Positions 16,103-24,993 of a DNA stretch of 64,000 nt are shown here, in pieces (the stretch's first letter is position 1; every line of letters begins with the position of its first letter). The translations under genes were made by a program, and so were the position numbers. The DNA is from Lachnospiraceae bacterium (GTDB lineage Bacteria > Bacillota > Clostridia > Lachnospirales > Lachnospiraceae). Below the pieces are notes generated by a model. It saw only the letters and a program-made list of their open reading frames with translations, searched no databases and was not told where the DNA came from. The stretch lies in NCBI GenBank assembly GCA_024681775.1, contig JAILAF010000109.1, positions 1 through 64,000 on the forward strand, in the 5' to 3' direction.

Positions 16103-16897
16103 CTATTTCACTCCCTTCGCCACAAACATCCCGTACTCCTTGGGCAAGTCGATGGCGCCGTCCACCTCGTGGGCCTTCAGCACTTCACGGATCCGATCCG
16201 TGGAGAGGTCCGCGATATCGCGGAAGGATGCCATGCTCCCCAGGTAGGTCACCAGATCCTCGGGATCTGTGATGTGGAGGGAATCCTCATAAAACAGAGG
16301 CTGCACCTCTGAGAAAAATGCCCCCAGCTTCTCCCCGCCGTTTTCCATGGTAAAGTTGTGATTCGGATGGAAGCTCTCTCCATCAAGCAAAAGCCACTCT
16401 GCCAGACGATCCACGAAATTGTGCTCCCCCAGGGTAGCACAGTAGAAAGCACCCTCCGCCCGGAGGACGCGTCGCACCTCCCGGAGTCCCTGCATGAGAT
16501 CCGGCACATGATAAAGCATCATGTTTGCGATGATCACATCAAAAGAGCCGTCCGCAAAGGGCAGTGCCTGGATATCCGCCACGCGATACTCCACGTTCCC
16601 ATGCGCCCCCACATTTCCCTTCGCAGTCTCCAGCATCCCTTCGGAAAAATCCGTCAAAACCAGCTGCCCGCACCGGGCGATCACGTCCTCATGCCCGCTC
16701 CAGGTACTGCCCGTACCCACACCGATCTCCAGCACGCGCATCCCTTCCCGGATATCATAGTTGGAGACGATCCAGGGGCCAAACCCCTGCCGGTTCGTGG
16801 AATACCGGTCGTGAAATCCGATCCTCGTATCCAGTCCTTTGGATGTGGCGTACTGCGCCTTTACCGCCTCCGTATCATTGGAACTGCCAATCTTCAT
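16103..16897 (-). CDS. Class I SAM-dependent methyltransferase
   Basis: 264 aa, cytosolic. Methyltransf_11-type fold: motif I VLEIGVGTGS (about residues 55-64), acidic LTDFSEGML, motif IV-like FDVIIANMMLYHVPD and the post-motif RVLRAEGAFYCATLGEHN. It transfers a methyl group from SAM to an unknown small molecule (the UbiE/COQ5-like group is broad). GAGGGAGAGGAAG precedes ATG 16897. No operon partner is obvious; the next gene ends 55 bp upstream. Confidence 0.85.
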   Translation of the reverse strand: MKIGSSNDTEAVKAQYATSKGLDTRIGFHDRYSTNRQGFGPWIVSNYDIREGMRVLEIGVGTGSTWSGHEDVIARCGQLVLTDFSEGMLETAKGNVGAHGNVEYRVADIQALPFADGSFDVIIANMMLYHVPDLMQGLREVRRVLRAEGAFYCATLGEHNFVDRLAEWLLLDGESFHPNHNFTMENGGEKLGAFFSEVQPLFYEDSLHITDPEDLVTYLGSMASFRDIADLSTDRIREVLKAHEVDGAIDLPKEYGMFVAKGVK

Positions 16898-16952
16898 TTT
16901 TCTTCCTCTCCCTCATATCTGTTCCGGATACATCGGTCCCTTCCTGCAGGGC

Positions 16953-17786
16953 TCACACCCGCACCTCTTCCCCGCAGTGCACATACTCCAGCCGGTCTCC
17001 CAGGATCTCCTTCATCACATCGAAGGCAACCGTCCCGGTGCAATGGCAGGTCACATACCGGGTGGGATATCGCACGAGCTCCCGGGCGATGTCCCGGATC
17101 TCTTCCAGCTCCTCCTCGGAATATGCACTCTTCTTCATGAGATGAAAGCCGCTGATCACCAGATCCGGCGCAGCGCCATAGCGGCGCACATACTCGTCCA
17201 GGATACTGAGGATCCCATTGTGGGCGCAGCCGGAAAGAAGCACGGAACGCCCTGCCTCCCGGATCACCAGGAAGTGCTCGTGAGAAAAATCATCCCGCCG
17301 GTATCCTTCCGCCGTCCGGACCAGCAGCCTGCGATTGGTGGAGGGCAGCGCATGAGTACGCGACGCGATCGTAAAGATCTCCAGTCCGTCTCCGATCACC
17401 GCATCCCCCTGTAGCAGGCGCACCTGAGGCAGCTCCGCGATCCGACGATCAATCCCGATATAGCGGTACCGCTCCGGGGCAGCCTCACCATCGTCCGCAA
17501 AATACTCCCCGGGAGCAGCGCTTTGCATGTAGATGACAGCCCTGTCGTTAATCTCCGTAAAGGGCAGGATCCCGCCGGAATGATCGTAATGACCATGGCT
17601 CAGGATCATGGTGTCCACTGCCCTCAGATCCACGCCCAGTGCCTCCGCATTGCGCAGCGTCTCATCCGAGGGTCCCAGATCCAGCAGGAGCTTGTGCTCC
17701 GCCGTCTCCACATAAAAAGACAGTCCGTGGGCCGGGACACAGCCCGCTACGCCATCTGTATTTTCCATCAGATTCCGTATCCGCAT
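16953..17786 (-). CDS. MBL-fold metal-dependent hydrolase
   Basis: 277 aa. Metallo-beta-lactamase fold with the metal motif SHGHYDHSGG and a later SGCAHNGI histidine; the pattern is like the 7,8-dihydropterin-6-methyl-phosphate synthase-like branch of the superfamily. Substrate unknown. The start is taken at 17786, where ATG overlaps the TGA of the upstream gene by one base (TGATG), which implies translational coupling; an upstream in-frame start at 17837 lies within the neighbour's coding region. Confidence 0.83.
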   Translation of the reverse strand: MRIRNLMENTDGVAGCVPAHGLSFYVETAEHKLLLDLGPSDETLRNAEALGVDLRAVDTMILSHGHYDHSGGILPFTEINDRAVIYMQSAAPGEYFADDGEAAPERYRYIGIDRRIAELPQVRLLQGDAVIGDGLEIFTIASRTHALPSTNRRLLVRTAEGYRRDDFSHEHFLVIREAGRSVLLSGCAHNGILSILDEYVRRYGAAPDLVISGFHLMKKSAYSEEELEEIRDIARELVRYPTRYVTCHCTGTVAFDVMKEILGDRLEYVHCGEEVRV

Positions 17787-18178
17787 CACTTCAGCCCCAT
17801 AACCTCGCCGTAGATCATCACGGCATTTCTGACACACTCGTCACACGGGCAGAGAGGCTTCCCATCGGTCATTGCCTTCAGGTCCCCGCACTTGATGGCG
17901 CCACAGCGGTCCCTAAAGGTCTCCTGGATCTTCCGCGCGACGGGAAGTGTCCCCTTTCCTTCCGTTGCCATTCCTGCGACCATTCCCGCACCGATAATGG
18001 CACCGCAGGTGGCCTGGAGGTTCCCCATGCCGGCACAGAATCCTGCTGCCAGACTCTTCAGCTGTTCCTCGGTGAGGGAGGTCTGATCTGCCAGAGCAGC
18101 CGTCACAGCCTGGGAACAGTTATAACCGCCCGATACTTTCAGTGCTACCGCCTTTTCGGCCCTTTCTTCCAATGTCAT
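17786..18178 (-). CDS. C_GCAxxG_C_C family protein
   Basis: 130 aa. The cysteine pattern of the C_GCAxxG_C_C family is visible: GYNCSQAV, GFCAGMGNLQATCGAIIGAG, then RCGAIKCGDL and PCDECV. Members are predicted redox or metal-binding proteins and are often next to oxidoreductases; activity is not established. GGAG lies upstream of ATG 18178. It is coupled to the MBL hydrolase gene and lies 18 bp after the YbaK gene, so the three are probably one operon. Confidence 0.85.
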   Translation of the reverse strand: MTLEERAEKAVALKVSGGYNCSQAVTAALADQTSLTEEQLKSLAAGFCAGMGNLQATCGAIIGAGMVAGMATEGKGTLPVARKIQETFRDRCGAIKCGDLKAMTDGKPLCPCDECVRNAVMIYGEVMGLK

Positions 18179-18196
18179 ATCCGTTTTCTCCTTGTC

Positions 18197-18682
18197 TTAA
18201 ATGCTTTCCGTCACGATCTCCGCCACCTTGCATCCTGCCACAGCGATCAGATCCTGCGGAGCGAGCTCGATCTGGAAGCCCACCTTTCCCGCACTGACGA
18301 AGACCTTCTCATATCCTGTGGCTGTCTCATGGATAAAGGTGGGGAAACGCTTTTTCATCCCGATGGGGGAGCAGCCCCCGTGGACATAGCCCGTCAGCGG
18401 GAGCAGGTCCTTTTGCTTGATCATGCTGATGGCCTTCTCTCCGGCAGCCTTCGCCGCTTTTTTCAGATCCAGCTCCGCTTTCACCGGCACCACAAATACA
18501 TAATATGCCCCGGACTTCCCCTGGGTCACCAGAGTCTTGAACACCCGCTCCGGGGCCTCCCCCAGGAGCGCTGCAATCTCCTCGCCGGTCATGGTGGCGT
18601 CCGGGTTATAGGAATGGCTGGCGTAGGGGATCTTCTTCCCCTCCAGCACCCGGCAGACGTTCGTCTTTTCTTCCTGCTTCAT
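18197..18682 (-). CDS. ybaK: Cys-tRNA(Pro) deacylase YbaK/EbsC
   Basis: 161 aa, full length for the family. It hydrolyses Cys-tRNA(Pro) made by prolyl-tRNA synthetase. Family features: FKTLVTQG, YYVFVVPVKAELDLKKAAKA, GYVHGGCSPIGMKK and the C-terminal APQDLIAVAG. GGAGGAG precedes ATG 18682. It heads a three-gene run with the C_GCAxxG_C_C and MBL genes. With the ProXp-ala-like gene at 6847 the window encodes two trans-editing factors. Confidence 0.92.
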   Translation of the reverse strand: MKQEEKTNVCRVLEGKKIPYASHSYNPDATMTGEEIAALLGEAPERVFKTLVTQGKSGAYYVFVVPVKAELDLKKAAKAAGEKAISMIKQKDLLPLTGYVHGGCSPIGMKKRFPTFIHETATGYEKVFVSAGKVGFQIELAPQDLIAVAGCKVAEIVTESI

Positions 18683-18753
18683 AACTCCTCCACGATGTGT
18701 CTGTCTTTCTAACCGGTATCACCGGCCTTCCCACACAACGGTCCGAAACGCCC

Positions 18754-19071
18754 TTACTTCAGCAGCTTCGAGAATTCCAGTGCCTTCCCGATGTCACCGT
18801 CCACCTTCAGCTTTCCGATGGTAAATGCCGCCACGGGATCCAACTTCCCGGTGATGAGCTTGTTGAAATCATCGGACTTCATGGTGATGGCGCAGTTCCG
18901 GTCGTGATAGTCGTAGGGCTCCACGTTCACGCGGTGATCCTTCACCTCCACGTAAAACACGCCGGGATCACAGTCCGTGAGATTCACCTGGACCGCCAGG
19001 AAATCCACTCCGGACACATCCGCATTTGCAGCCATGGTACGCACTTTTGACAAAACGGTTTCAAACTTCAT
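18754..19071 (-). CDS. SCP2 sterol-binding-domain protein
   Basis: 105 aa from ATG 19071, preceded by AAAGGAGG; the in-frame upstream ATG at 19116 lacks a ribosome site. The sequence fits a stand-alone SCP2-like lipid-binding fold: VDFLAVQVNLTD...GVFYVEVKDHRV, CAITMKSDDFNKLITGKLDPVAAF-type core and the IGKLKVDGDIG.AL.FSKLL ending. Ligand unknown in bacteria. The upstream membrane protein stops 41 bp before it. Confidence 0.88.
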   Translation of the reverse strand: MKFETVLSKVRTMAANADVSGVDFLAVQVNLTDCDPGVFYVEVKDHRVNVEPYDYHDRNCAITMKSDDFNKLITGKLDPVAAFTIGKLKVDGDIGKALEFSKLLK

Positions 19072-19112
19072 CTTCGAATCCTCCTTTTTCACTCTTCTGT
19101 CTACGATACTCC

Positions 19113-19943
19113 TCATCCCGCGGCCACGATCAGATCCATGGTTCCGTCCTCATAGAAGATCACCATCATGGGCAGCCAGGAATAATACTCCGCGACGACA
19201 GCACTGTCATATTCATACACATCCCGCCAGTGATCCAGGTTCAGTGGCCGCCCATAGTGCTCCGCCACTGCCAGGAAATCCTCATGATCCAGCAGGTATT
19301 TCGTATCGCTTCCGTGCCCCGTCAGGAGCTCCGTCACGTCCGGGAGATACTCCCATCCCGTGACCCCGGGAAGCTCCCGGTAATGCGCCTCCATGGCGGC
19401 ATCGATGTAGGCCTCCTTCCGGTCGATGTCCTCCTCCGGGTACAGGTCCCGCCAGGCAGCTGTCGCTTCGGAAACCACATCCCCCGCGTACTCGCAGATC
19501 AGGTCGGACTCCGTCCAGTAATCAAAGAGCCCGCCCATGTTCCAGTCCACCTTCCAGTCCTCGTAAGAGGATATCTGCCGCGCCTCATATTTCGGCGTAT
19601 GCACCAGCTTCCGGAAAAATCTCTGATACACTGCGCTCAGGACGGCCAGGGCCACGATCCCCAGGGCAATCCACAGGAGCACTTTCCGGTGATGCTGCCA
19701 CAGCCACAGACACAAGGTCACCGCGGACGCCAGAAGGGGCGGGCCATAGGTAAGGGCCTGCCAGAAAAACACATACACGATGGCTTCGGCGATGCTGTCC
19801 AGTCCTCCCGATGGTCCGTGCTCCGCTCCGACGGTGATATACAGAACGATCCCGGCAATGATCCACAAAAGGGAGATCCCCAGGATAAGGAAGAGCTTTT
19901 TGTTACTAATGAGATACCATTTCTTGTCCTGCTTTTTTACCAC
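19113..19943 (-). CDS. Membrane protein of unknown function
   Basis: 276 aa if started at GTG 19943, which has AAGGGGA upstream; an ORF from 20018 has no ribosome site. Three or so membrane helices lie in residues 15-130 (LFLILGISLLWIIAGIVLYI, ALTYGPPLLASAVTLCLWLW, LLWIALGIVALAVL), followed by a soluble, Trp/Tyr/Glu-rich domain (VDWNMGGLFDYWTESDL). No family recognised. It lies between the GH43 and SCP2 genes with 130 bp to the former. Confidence 0.6.
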   Translation of the reverse strand: MVKKQDKKWYLISNKKLFLILGISLLWIIAGIVLYITVGAEHGPSGGLDSIAEAIVYVFFWQALTYGPPLLASAVTLCLWLWQHHRKVLLWIALGIVALAVLSAVYQRFFRKLVHTPKYEARQISSYEDWKVDWNMGGLFDYWTESDLICEYAGDVVSEATAAWRDLYPEEDIDRKEAYIDAAMEAHYRELPGVTGWEYLPDVTELLTGHGSDTKYLLDHEDFLAVAEHYGRPLNLDHWRDVYEYDSAVVAEYYSWLPMMVIFYEDGTMDLIVAAG

Positions 19944-20072
19944 AATCGTCCCCTTCCCGATCAATCCGTCGCAAGATTCGTCCCTTCCCGCTCCCGCAAA
20001 AGCGCGGCAGACGGCCATCCATCCCGTTCCGCATTTTTCTCACCGGCCCCGCAAAAGCGTGGCGGCAAGACG

Positions 20073-21794
20073 TCAGCTGCGCTCCACCCGCACCCGGGAC
20101 ACAGCGGCATACCCTTCCGATCCATCCCGCTCCGATGTGCAGAAAAATCCGAACTTTACGCCCACCCAGCGGCCGGGCACCGCAGTCATCTCCATGACAG
20201 GAGTGTCGGAAATGTGGCCCGTTCCAAAGCACATCGACACCCGCTCCTTCGGGAAGAGGATCCCGCTCTCGCCGATATCCTGCAAGCCGACCCGCTCCAC
20301 CTGACAGCGCAGCCGAACCTCCCGGGTGTCCGCAGGAAGAATGCAGATCTCCTCTTCCTCCTCCTCGGTGTGATCCACATAGATCTTTCCAAAGACCTGC
20401 TTTCCGCTGACCCGCGTTACATGGAAGCCGTCAGCCTTGCGCCGGAAGGTCACCAGTCCATACTGCATTCCAAAGGAGATCATCCCCGCTTCATCCCCCG
20501 GGGTCAACCCCGACAGATCCAGCTGCGCGTCACAGACAAATTCCGGTGCGGGCCACTTTTGCAGCAGGAGATTCGGGAGATCTCCATAAGGAACCGCCGC
20601 ACCGGCACCTGCGGCATTGTCGCATGCTGCGTTTTCACCCGCAGCATTTCCGTCGATGTCACCCTTCCCATTTTCGCCCCGAAGTTCGCCGAAACAGACT
20701 GCCCGCAGCACCAGCCGGTGCTCCGAGAGCGTATACCACGCCTCCCGGGGATTGGCATTCCACTGCCACTGCAATCCGAGGCGTTCCCCGTCAAAATCAT
20801 CCGAAGCGGGGATCTCGTATGCACGCGGTTCCTGCACACCCACAGCGACGCCGCCGCAAGCCGCCACATTCTGTGCATCATCCGAAGCGCAATCACACTC
20901 CCCCACATCCGGCATTTCGTAACGCAAAACCGGCTCTCCGTATTCCGCGCCCTCCCGGGACACGCCGATCACCGGCCAGTCATCCACCCACCGCATGGGC
21001 TGCAGGTGCACGATCCGCCCCGCAGCATACACGTCCTGAAAATGCAGGAACCAGTCCTCTCCCGTCACCGTATCCACCCAGGCGCCCTGGTGCGGTCCGT
21101 TCACGGGAGAATCTCCCTGCCGCATCACCACCCGGTATTCGTAGGGACCAAACACATTGCGGGATCGCAGCACCGTCTGCCAACCGGATTTCACGCCGCC
21201 GGCAGGCGCAAAAATATAATACCATCCATTTCTCCGGTAAAACTTCGGCCCTTCGATGGTGGTCTGATCATTCTCATTTCCGTCAAACACTTTGACAGCT
21301 TTGCCTATCAGGGACATGCCGTCCGGTGCCATCTCCCGGACATAGAGCACGCTTTTATACCCGATGCGGCTCTTGGCCACCCCATAGACCAGATACGCTC
21401 TGCCGTCCTCGTCCCACAGTGGGCAGGGATCGATCCAGCCCGGGCCTTCCAGGAGCATCTTCGGAGCGGACCATTTTCCGCAGGGATCCTTTGCCGTGCA
21501 CATGAAGATCCCCTCGTCCGGCATGGGAAAGCATGCATAATATACCCCCGCATGATACCGGATGGAGGGTGCCCATACCCCGCATCCATGGACAGGTGTG
21601 TCATATTTTGCATCCGGGATCCTGTCCAGCACATAGTTTACGATCTCCCAGTGCACCAGATCCTTCGAATGCAGGACCGGCAGTCCCGGCGCATTGCAGA
21701 AGCTGGACGCCACCATATAATAATCATCCCCCACCCGGATCGCATCCGGATCGCTATAATCCGCATATATGATGGGATTTACATACTCTCTCAT
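20073..21794 (-). CDS. Glycoside hydrolase family 43 (beta-xylosidase/arabinofuranosidase type)
   Basis: 573 aa from ATG 21794 (GGGAGAG upstream). No signal peptide, so it acts on imported oligosaccharides in the cytosol. The five-bladed GH43 catalytic domain covers about 1-300: general base Asp in YADYSDPDAIR, modulator Asp in GWIDPCPLWDEDG, acid Glu in TTIEGPKFY. The C-terminal beta-sandwich (about 345-573) is the GH43_C2-type domain; a Gly/Ala/Asn-rich insert (ENAACDNAAGAGAA) interrupts it. No transporter gene is adjacent. Confidence 0.88.
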   Translation of the reverse strand: MREYVNPIIYADYSDPDAIRVGDDYYMVASSFCNAPGLPVLHSKDLVHWEIVNYVLDRIPDAKYDTPVHGCGVWAPSIRYHAGVYYACFPMPDEGIFMCTAKDPCGKWSAPKMLLEGPGWIDPCPLWDEDGRAYLVYGVAKSRIGYKSVLYVREMAPDGMSLIGKAVKVFDGNENDQTTIEGPKFYRRNGWYYIFAPAGGVKSGWQTVLRSRNVFGPYEYRVVMRQGDSPVNGPHQGAWVDTVTGEDWFLHFQDVYAAGRIVHLQPMRWVDDWPVIGVSREGAEYGEPVLRYEMPDVGECDCASDDAQNVAACGGVAVGVQEPRAYEIPASDDFDGERLGLQWQWNANPREAWYTLSEHRLVLRAVCFGELRGENGKGDIDGNAAGENAACDNAAGAGAAVPYGDLPNLLLQKWPAPEFVCDAQLDLSGLTPGDEAGMISFGMQYGLVTFRRKADGFHVTRVSGKQVFGKIYVDHTEEEEEEICILPADTREVRLRCQVERVGLQDIGESGILFPKERVSMCFGTGHISDTPVMEMTAVPGRWVGVKFGFFCTSERDGSEGYAAVSRVRVERS

Positions 21795-21828
21795 CGCTCT
21801 CTCCCGATTGCATCTGCCTGTTTTTTCC

Positions 21829-21876
21829 AAAAAAATATGACTAACCCGGAATCCCATTCCGAATTAGTCATATTAT
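21829..21876 (-). terminator. Intrinsic terminator after the 21890-22306 gene
   Basis: AATATGACTAA (21834-21844) pairs with TTAGTCATATT (21864-21874), with an inner GGAAT/ATTCC stem; on the minus strand it ends in seven T. Confidence 0.85.
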
Positions 21877-21889
21877 AGTACAGATTTCG

Positions 21890-22306
21890 TTACATGCACA
21901 GCAACCGGTTGCGGATGTCGGTCACCCGGCGGATTGCCTCGTCGCACTCTTTCTTCGCCTGGCTGATCTTCGACTGCACCCAGATATCCACGATAAATCC
22001 GTCAAAGAAAAAGTCCGCGAAGCTCAGAAAATCATTGATGTGGATGTCCGTGTAACCCTGCACGTCTCTAAGCTCCCGGCTGAAGGCTGCAAGTGCATAG
22101 CGCGCATCGGCGATCTCACGCTCTGCCTTCGACATCTTGCCGTGCTTTAAGAGGCCGGTCAGCGTGTTGCCGCCAAAGATGTCCAGAAGCCCCCAGTTCC
22201 CTGCGCTGCTCAGCGCCGCCCTTGCTCTCTCCAGATGGGTCAATGCATTATTGGCGGCTACGATTGCTTCCTCGATCTCTCTTCTCTGCTGCACATCGTT
22301 TATCAT
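21890..22306 (-). CDS. Uncharacterised helical protein
   Basis: 138 aa, mostly alpha-helical, with charged heptad-like ends (EIEEAIVAANNALTHLERAR; SKISQAKKECDEAIRRVTDI) and a conserved-looking glycine core (GNWGLLDIFGGNTLTGLLKHG). I have seen this core in small Clostridia/Bacilli proteins of unknown function; no activity can be assigned. GGAGAAACGCG precedes ATG 22306. Monocistronic with its own terminator. Confidence 0.7.
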   Translation of the reverse strand: MINDVQQRREIEEAIVAANNALTHLERARAALSSAGNWGLLDIFGGNTLTGLLKHGKMSKAEREIADARYALAAFSRELRDVQGYTDIHINDFLSFADFFFDGFIVDIWVQSKISQAKKECDEAIRRVTDIRNRLLCM

Positions 22307-22635
22307 ACGCGTTTCTCCTTTCGGGCGAAAAATCGGTTTTTATGACTTTATCATACCTGCCGGAGCGCTCCCGGTAAACCCGCATATGTGCGGATTAAGA
22401 GCACTTATTCCTCCCGGCAGACCTGACGCGCTGCGGCATGGAACCGGCCCTTTTGCCCCGAAAGCAAGCCCCCACCCACGAAATTTGAGATTGCATTCTC
22501 CGAAAAGAGGTGTTATCGTAATACACGAAAAAAGGAAAGGGCGCGGCTGACGCGTACGGTGACGGTATGATAATTCGATAATGCGATTTGGTGAACACGA
22601 ATGATTTTTGGAAGGCCTGAAAGGGTCTGTTTGTG
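22307..22635. other. Intergenic stretch without a gene
   Basis: I see no credible coding frame, RNA gene or clear sigma-A promoter pair in this stretch. It should contain the promoter of the attenuated ABC-F transcript, perhaps near TATGAT at about 22565, but no good -35 is spaced to it. Confidence 0.4.
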
Positions 22636-22757
22636 TATGCCGAATTGGATTATCGTTTCATCAGGAAACCGACCACCGGGTGCAGTACGTGCATTTCGGC
22701 ATATGGGTTTTTCTTTTGATGAGATAATCTGCTTTCGGTGTAAAGCAGATTTTTTTA
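22636..22757 (+). promoter_or_regulatory. Transcription attenuator in the ABC-F leader
   Basis: A terminator, AATCTGCTTT (22726-22735) paired with AAAGCAGATT (22742-22751) and a T-run, ends 30 bp before the ABC-F start. A 9-bp stem, TATGCCGAA (22636-22644) with TTCGGCATA (22695-22703), competes with GATTATC (22648-22654)/GATAATC (22723-22729), which would occupy the 5' arm of the terminator. An ATG at 22637 opens a leader frame. Such mutually exclusive folds are typical of antibiotic-induced attenuators of ABC-F genes. Confidence 0.75.
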
Positions 22758-22786
22758 TGCCTCTTTTTCGACAGGAGGTGGTGCAT

Positions 22787-24319
22787 ATGGCACAGATTCA
22801 AGTGAGCGATCTGACCTTTTCCTACGAGGGAACGGCGGATGATGTTTTGAAAAATGTGAATTTCAGCGTGGATACGGACTGGAAGCTGGGGCTCATCGGC
22901 AGGAACGGCAAGGGAAAAACCACATTGCTGAACCTGTTCATGGGGCGCTACACCTATCAGGGGAGCATCACCGCAAGCACGCGGTTCGACTACTTTCCCT
23001 ATGCCGTAACGGACGCCGATCTGAAAAAGCCCGCCATCGAGCTTCTGGAGGTCTGGAAACCACAGGTGGAAGAATGGCAGGTGATGGTCCAGATGAATCA
23101 GCTGAAAATGGACGCAGAATGCCTGTACAGGCCCTTTGAGACCCTTAGCTTCGGTGAGCGGACCAGAGTGATGCTGGCGGTACTTTTTGCGGAGGAAAAT
23201 GAGTTCCTCCTCATCGACGAGCCCACGAACCATCTGGATACCGCGGCCCGGGACATCGTGAAGGACTACCTGGCCACGAAGAAGGGATTTATCCTGGTTT
23301 CCCACGACCGTGATCTGCTGGACAAAGTGTGCGATCACGTCCTGGTCCTGAATCGCTCTTCCATCGAGGTACAGTCCGGAAATTTCTCCACCTGGTGGGA
23401 AAATAAGGAACGGACCGACGCCTTCAAACAGGCGGAAAATGAGAAGCACCAAAAGGAGATCAGCAAGCTGAAAGCCGCTGCGGACAGAAGCAGCCGCTGG
23501 GCGGAGAAAAACGAGAATACCAAGATCGGATTCGATCCCGTGAAGGAACATGACAGATTCCTGAACACCAGATCCTACATCGGTGCCAAGACGAAAAAAA
23601 TGCAGGCCCGGGTAAAGGCCTACGAGATGCGCATCGACAGAGAGATCGAGGAAAAAGAAGGACTGCTGCAGGACATCGAGCGGGTGAACGATCTGAAGAT
23701 CCCACCTCTCCGGTTCCACAAGGAAGTCCTGATCAATGCCTGCGACCTGTCCCTCCGCTATGCGGATGCAGATACGCCGCTTTTTGAAAAGCTCCGCTTT
23801 CAGGTAAAACGGGGAGACCGCATCGTCCTCTCCGGCGAGAACGGCTGCGGGAAATCCAGCATTTTGCAGGCGGTTCTGGCCCGGCTGGGCGCAGGAAATG
23901 AGGCAATCGCTTCGAAGCTCCTGGTTACCGGCGATCTGCAGGTCGCCTCCGGCATGATCGTATCCTACGTCAGCCAGGACACGTCTTTTCTGGCAGGATC
24001 CCTGCGGGATTTCGCAGAAAAAAGAGGCCTCGACGAGAGCCTCTTTCTGGCGGTGCTGCGGCAGCTGGATTTTTCCCGGGAGCAGTTCACAAAACCGATG
24101 GAGGACTACTCCGAAGGGCAGAAAAAGAAGGTGCTCATCGCAGCGAGCCTCATCACCCCTGCCCATCTCTACATCTGGGATGAGCCCCTCAACTATATCG
24201 ACGTCTTCTCCCGGATGCAGATCGAGAAGCTGATCCTCCGGTATGAACCCACCATGCTGTTGGTGGAGCACGATGTCAGGTTCCGTGAGAAGGTGGCGAC
24301 GGAGGAAATACAGGTATAA
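22787..24319 (+). CDS. ABC-F ribosomal protection protein (Lsa-like)
   Basis: 510 aa from ATG 22787, after ACAGGAGGTGG. Two NBDs without membrane helices: Walker A GRNGKGKT at 38-45, signature LSFGERTR, Walker B FLLIDEPTNHLD; then a charged inter-domain linker (about 200-300) and a second NBD with GENGCGKS, YSEGQKKK and LYIWDEPLNYID. The opening is like the Lsa/Vga group, which dislodges lincosamides, pleuromutilins and streptogramin A from the ribosome; the exact resistance profile is inference. The in-frame upstream extension to 22601 is leader, not protein, given the attenuator. Confidence 0.88.
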   Translation: MAQIQVSDLTFSYEGTADDVLKNVNFSVDTDWKLGLIGRNGKGKTTLLNLFMGRYTYQGSITASTRFDYFPYAVTDADLKKPAIELLEVWKPQVEEWQVMVQMNQLKMDAECLYRPFETLSFGERTRVMLAVLFAEENEFLLIDEPTNHLDTAARDIVKDYLATKKGFILVSHDRDLLDKVCDHVLVLNRSSIEVQSGNFSTWWENKERTDAFKQAENEKHQKEISKLKAAADRSSRWAEKNENTKIGFDPVKEHDRFLNTRSYIGAKTKKMQARVKAYEMRIDREIEEKEGLLQDIERVNDLKIPPLRFHKEVLINACDLSLRYADADTPLFEKLRFQVKRGDRIVLSGENGCGKSSILQAVLARLGAGNEAIASKLLVTGDLQVASGMIVSYVSQDTSFLAGSLRDFAEKRGLDESLFLAVLRQLDFSREQFTKPMEDYSEGQKKKVLIAASLITPAHLYIWDEPLNYIDVFSRMQIEKLILRYEPTMLLVEHDVRFREKVATEEIQV

Positions 24320-24360
24320 ATCCTGCATTTTGGCACCCTCGGAAAAAAATTATAAAATTG

Positions 24361-24402
24361 TTAGCACTCACCCTTGACGAGTGCTAATCATAGTGCTATA
24401 AC
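24361..24402 (+). promoter_or_regulatory. CIRCE operator over the hsp20 promoter
   Basis: TTAGCACTC (24361-24369), 9-bp spacer, GAGTGCTAA (24379-24387): a perfect CIRCE element, the HrcA operator. TTGACG (24373-24378) and TATAAC (24397-24402), 18 bp apart, form the promoter under it. Heat should relieve HrcA repression. Confidence 0.95.
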
Positions 24403-24511
24403 AGAATCGAACAGAGGAACAGAGAAGATCAGCGGAAGGATCCCCCGATGATCCAATCCCTCCTTCCCCCGCTCAGTAACGATAATGTGTCTGAGTAAAG
24501 GAGGTAGCATT

Positions 24512-24958
24512 ATGTTGAGACCTAGTATTTTTGATGAGAATCTGTTCGATGACTGGTTTAATTTCCCTGATTTCGGTGATCTGGACCGTGCGGAGAGGAA
24601 GCTCTACGGGCGTCATGCGGACCGCCTGATGAAGACGGATGTGCATGAGCACAAGGACCATTACGAGGTGGACATCGACCTGCCCGGCTTCAAGAAGGAA
24701 GAGATCGGCCTGGAGCTGAATGACGGGTATCTGATGATCAGCGCCACGAAGGGGCTGGATCAGGAAGAAAAAGAGAAGGGCAAGCTCATCCGTCAGGAGC
24801 GTTACTCCGGATCCATGCAGCGCAGCTATTACGTCGGCAGGGAGATCTCGGAGGAGGACATCAAGGCGACCTTCCACCACGGTGTCCTGAGCCTGCAGAT
24901 CCCGAAGAAGGATACGGCAAAGCTGCCTGAGAAGAAGCAGATCCTGATCGAAGGATAA
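24512..24958 (+). CDS. Small heat-shock protein, Hsp20/alpha-crystallin family
   Basis: 148 aa from ATG 24512 with AAAGGAGG upstream. The alpha-crystallin domain (about 40-135) carries KTDVHEHKDHYEVDIDLPGF, the GYLMISA strand and the HHGVLSLQIPKK end (the usual GVL motif), plus a short tail with an ILIE in place of I-x-I. It forms oligomers that hold unfolded proteins. Control by HrcA through the CIRCE element is well supported by sequence. Confidence 0.95.
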   Translation: MLRPSIFDENLFDDWFNFPDFGDLDRAERKLYGRHADRLMKTDVHEHKDHYEVDIDLPGFKKEEIGLELNDGYLMISATKGLDQEEKEKGKLIRQERYSGSMQRSYYVGREISEEDIKATFHHGVLSLQIPKKDTAKLPEKKQILIEG

Positions 24959-24993
24959 GGATACCTCTTCGGAGGAAAAAACGAACAGACGCT

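Noticed and set aside
22601-22786. N-terminal extension of the ABC-F protein
   Set aside because: The frame is open, but it crosses a strong terminator and the real ribosome site is just before ATG 22787.
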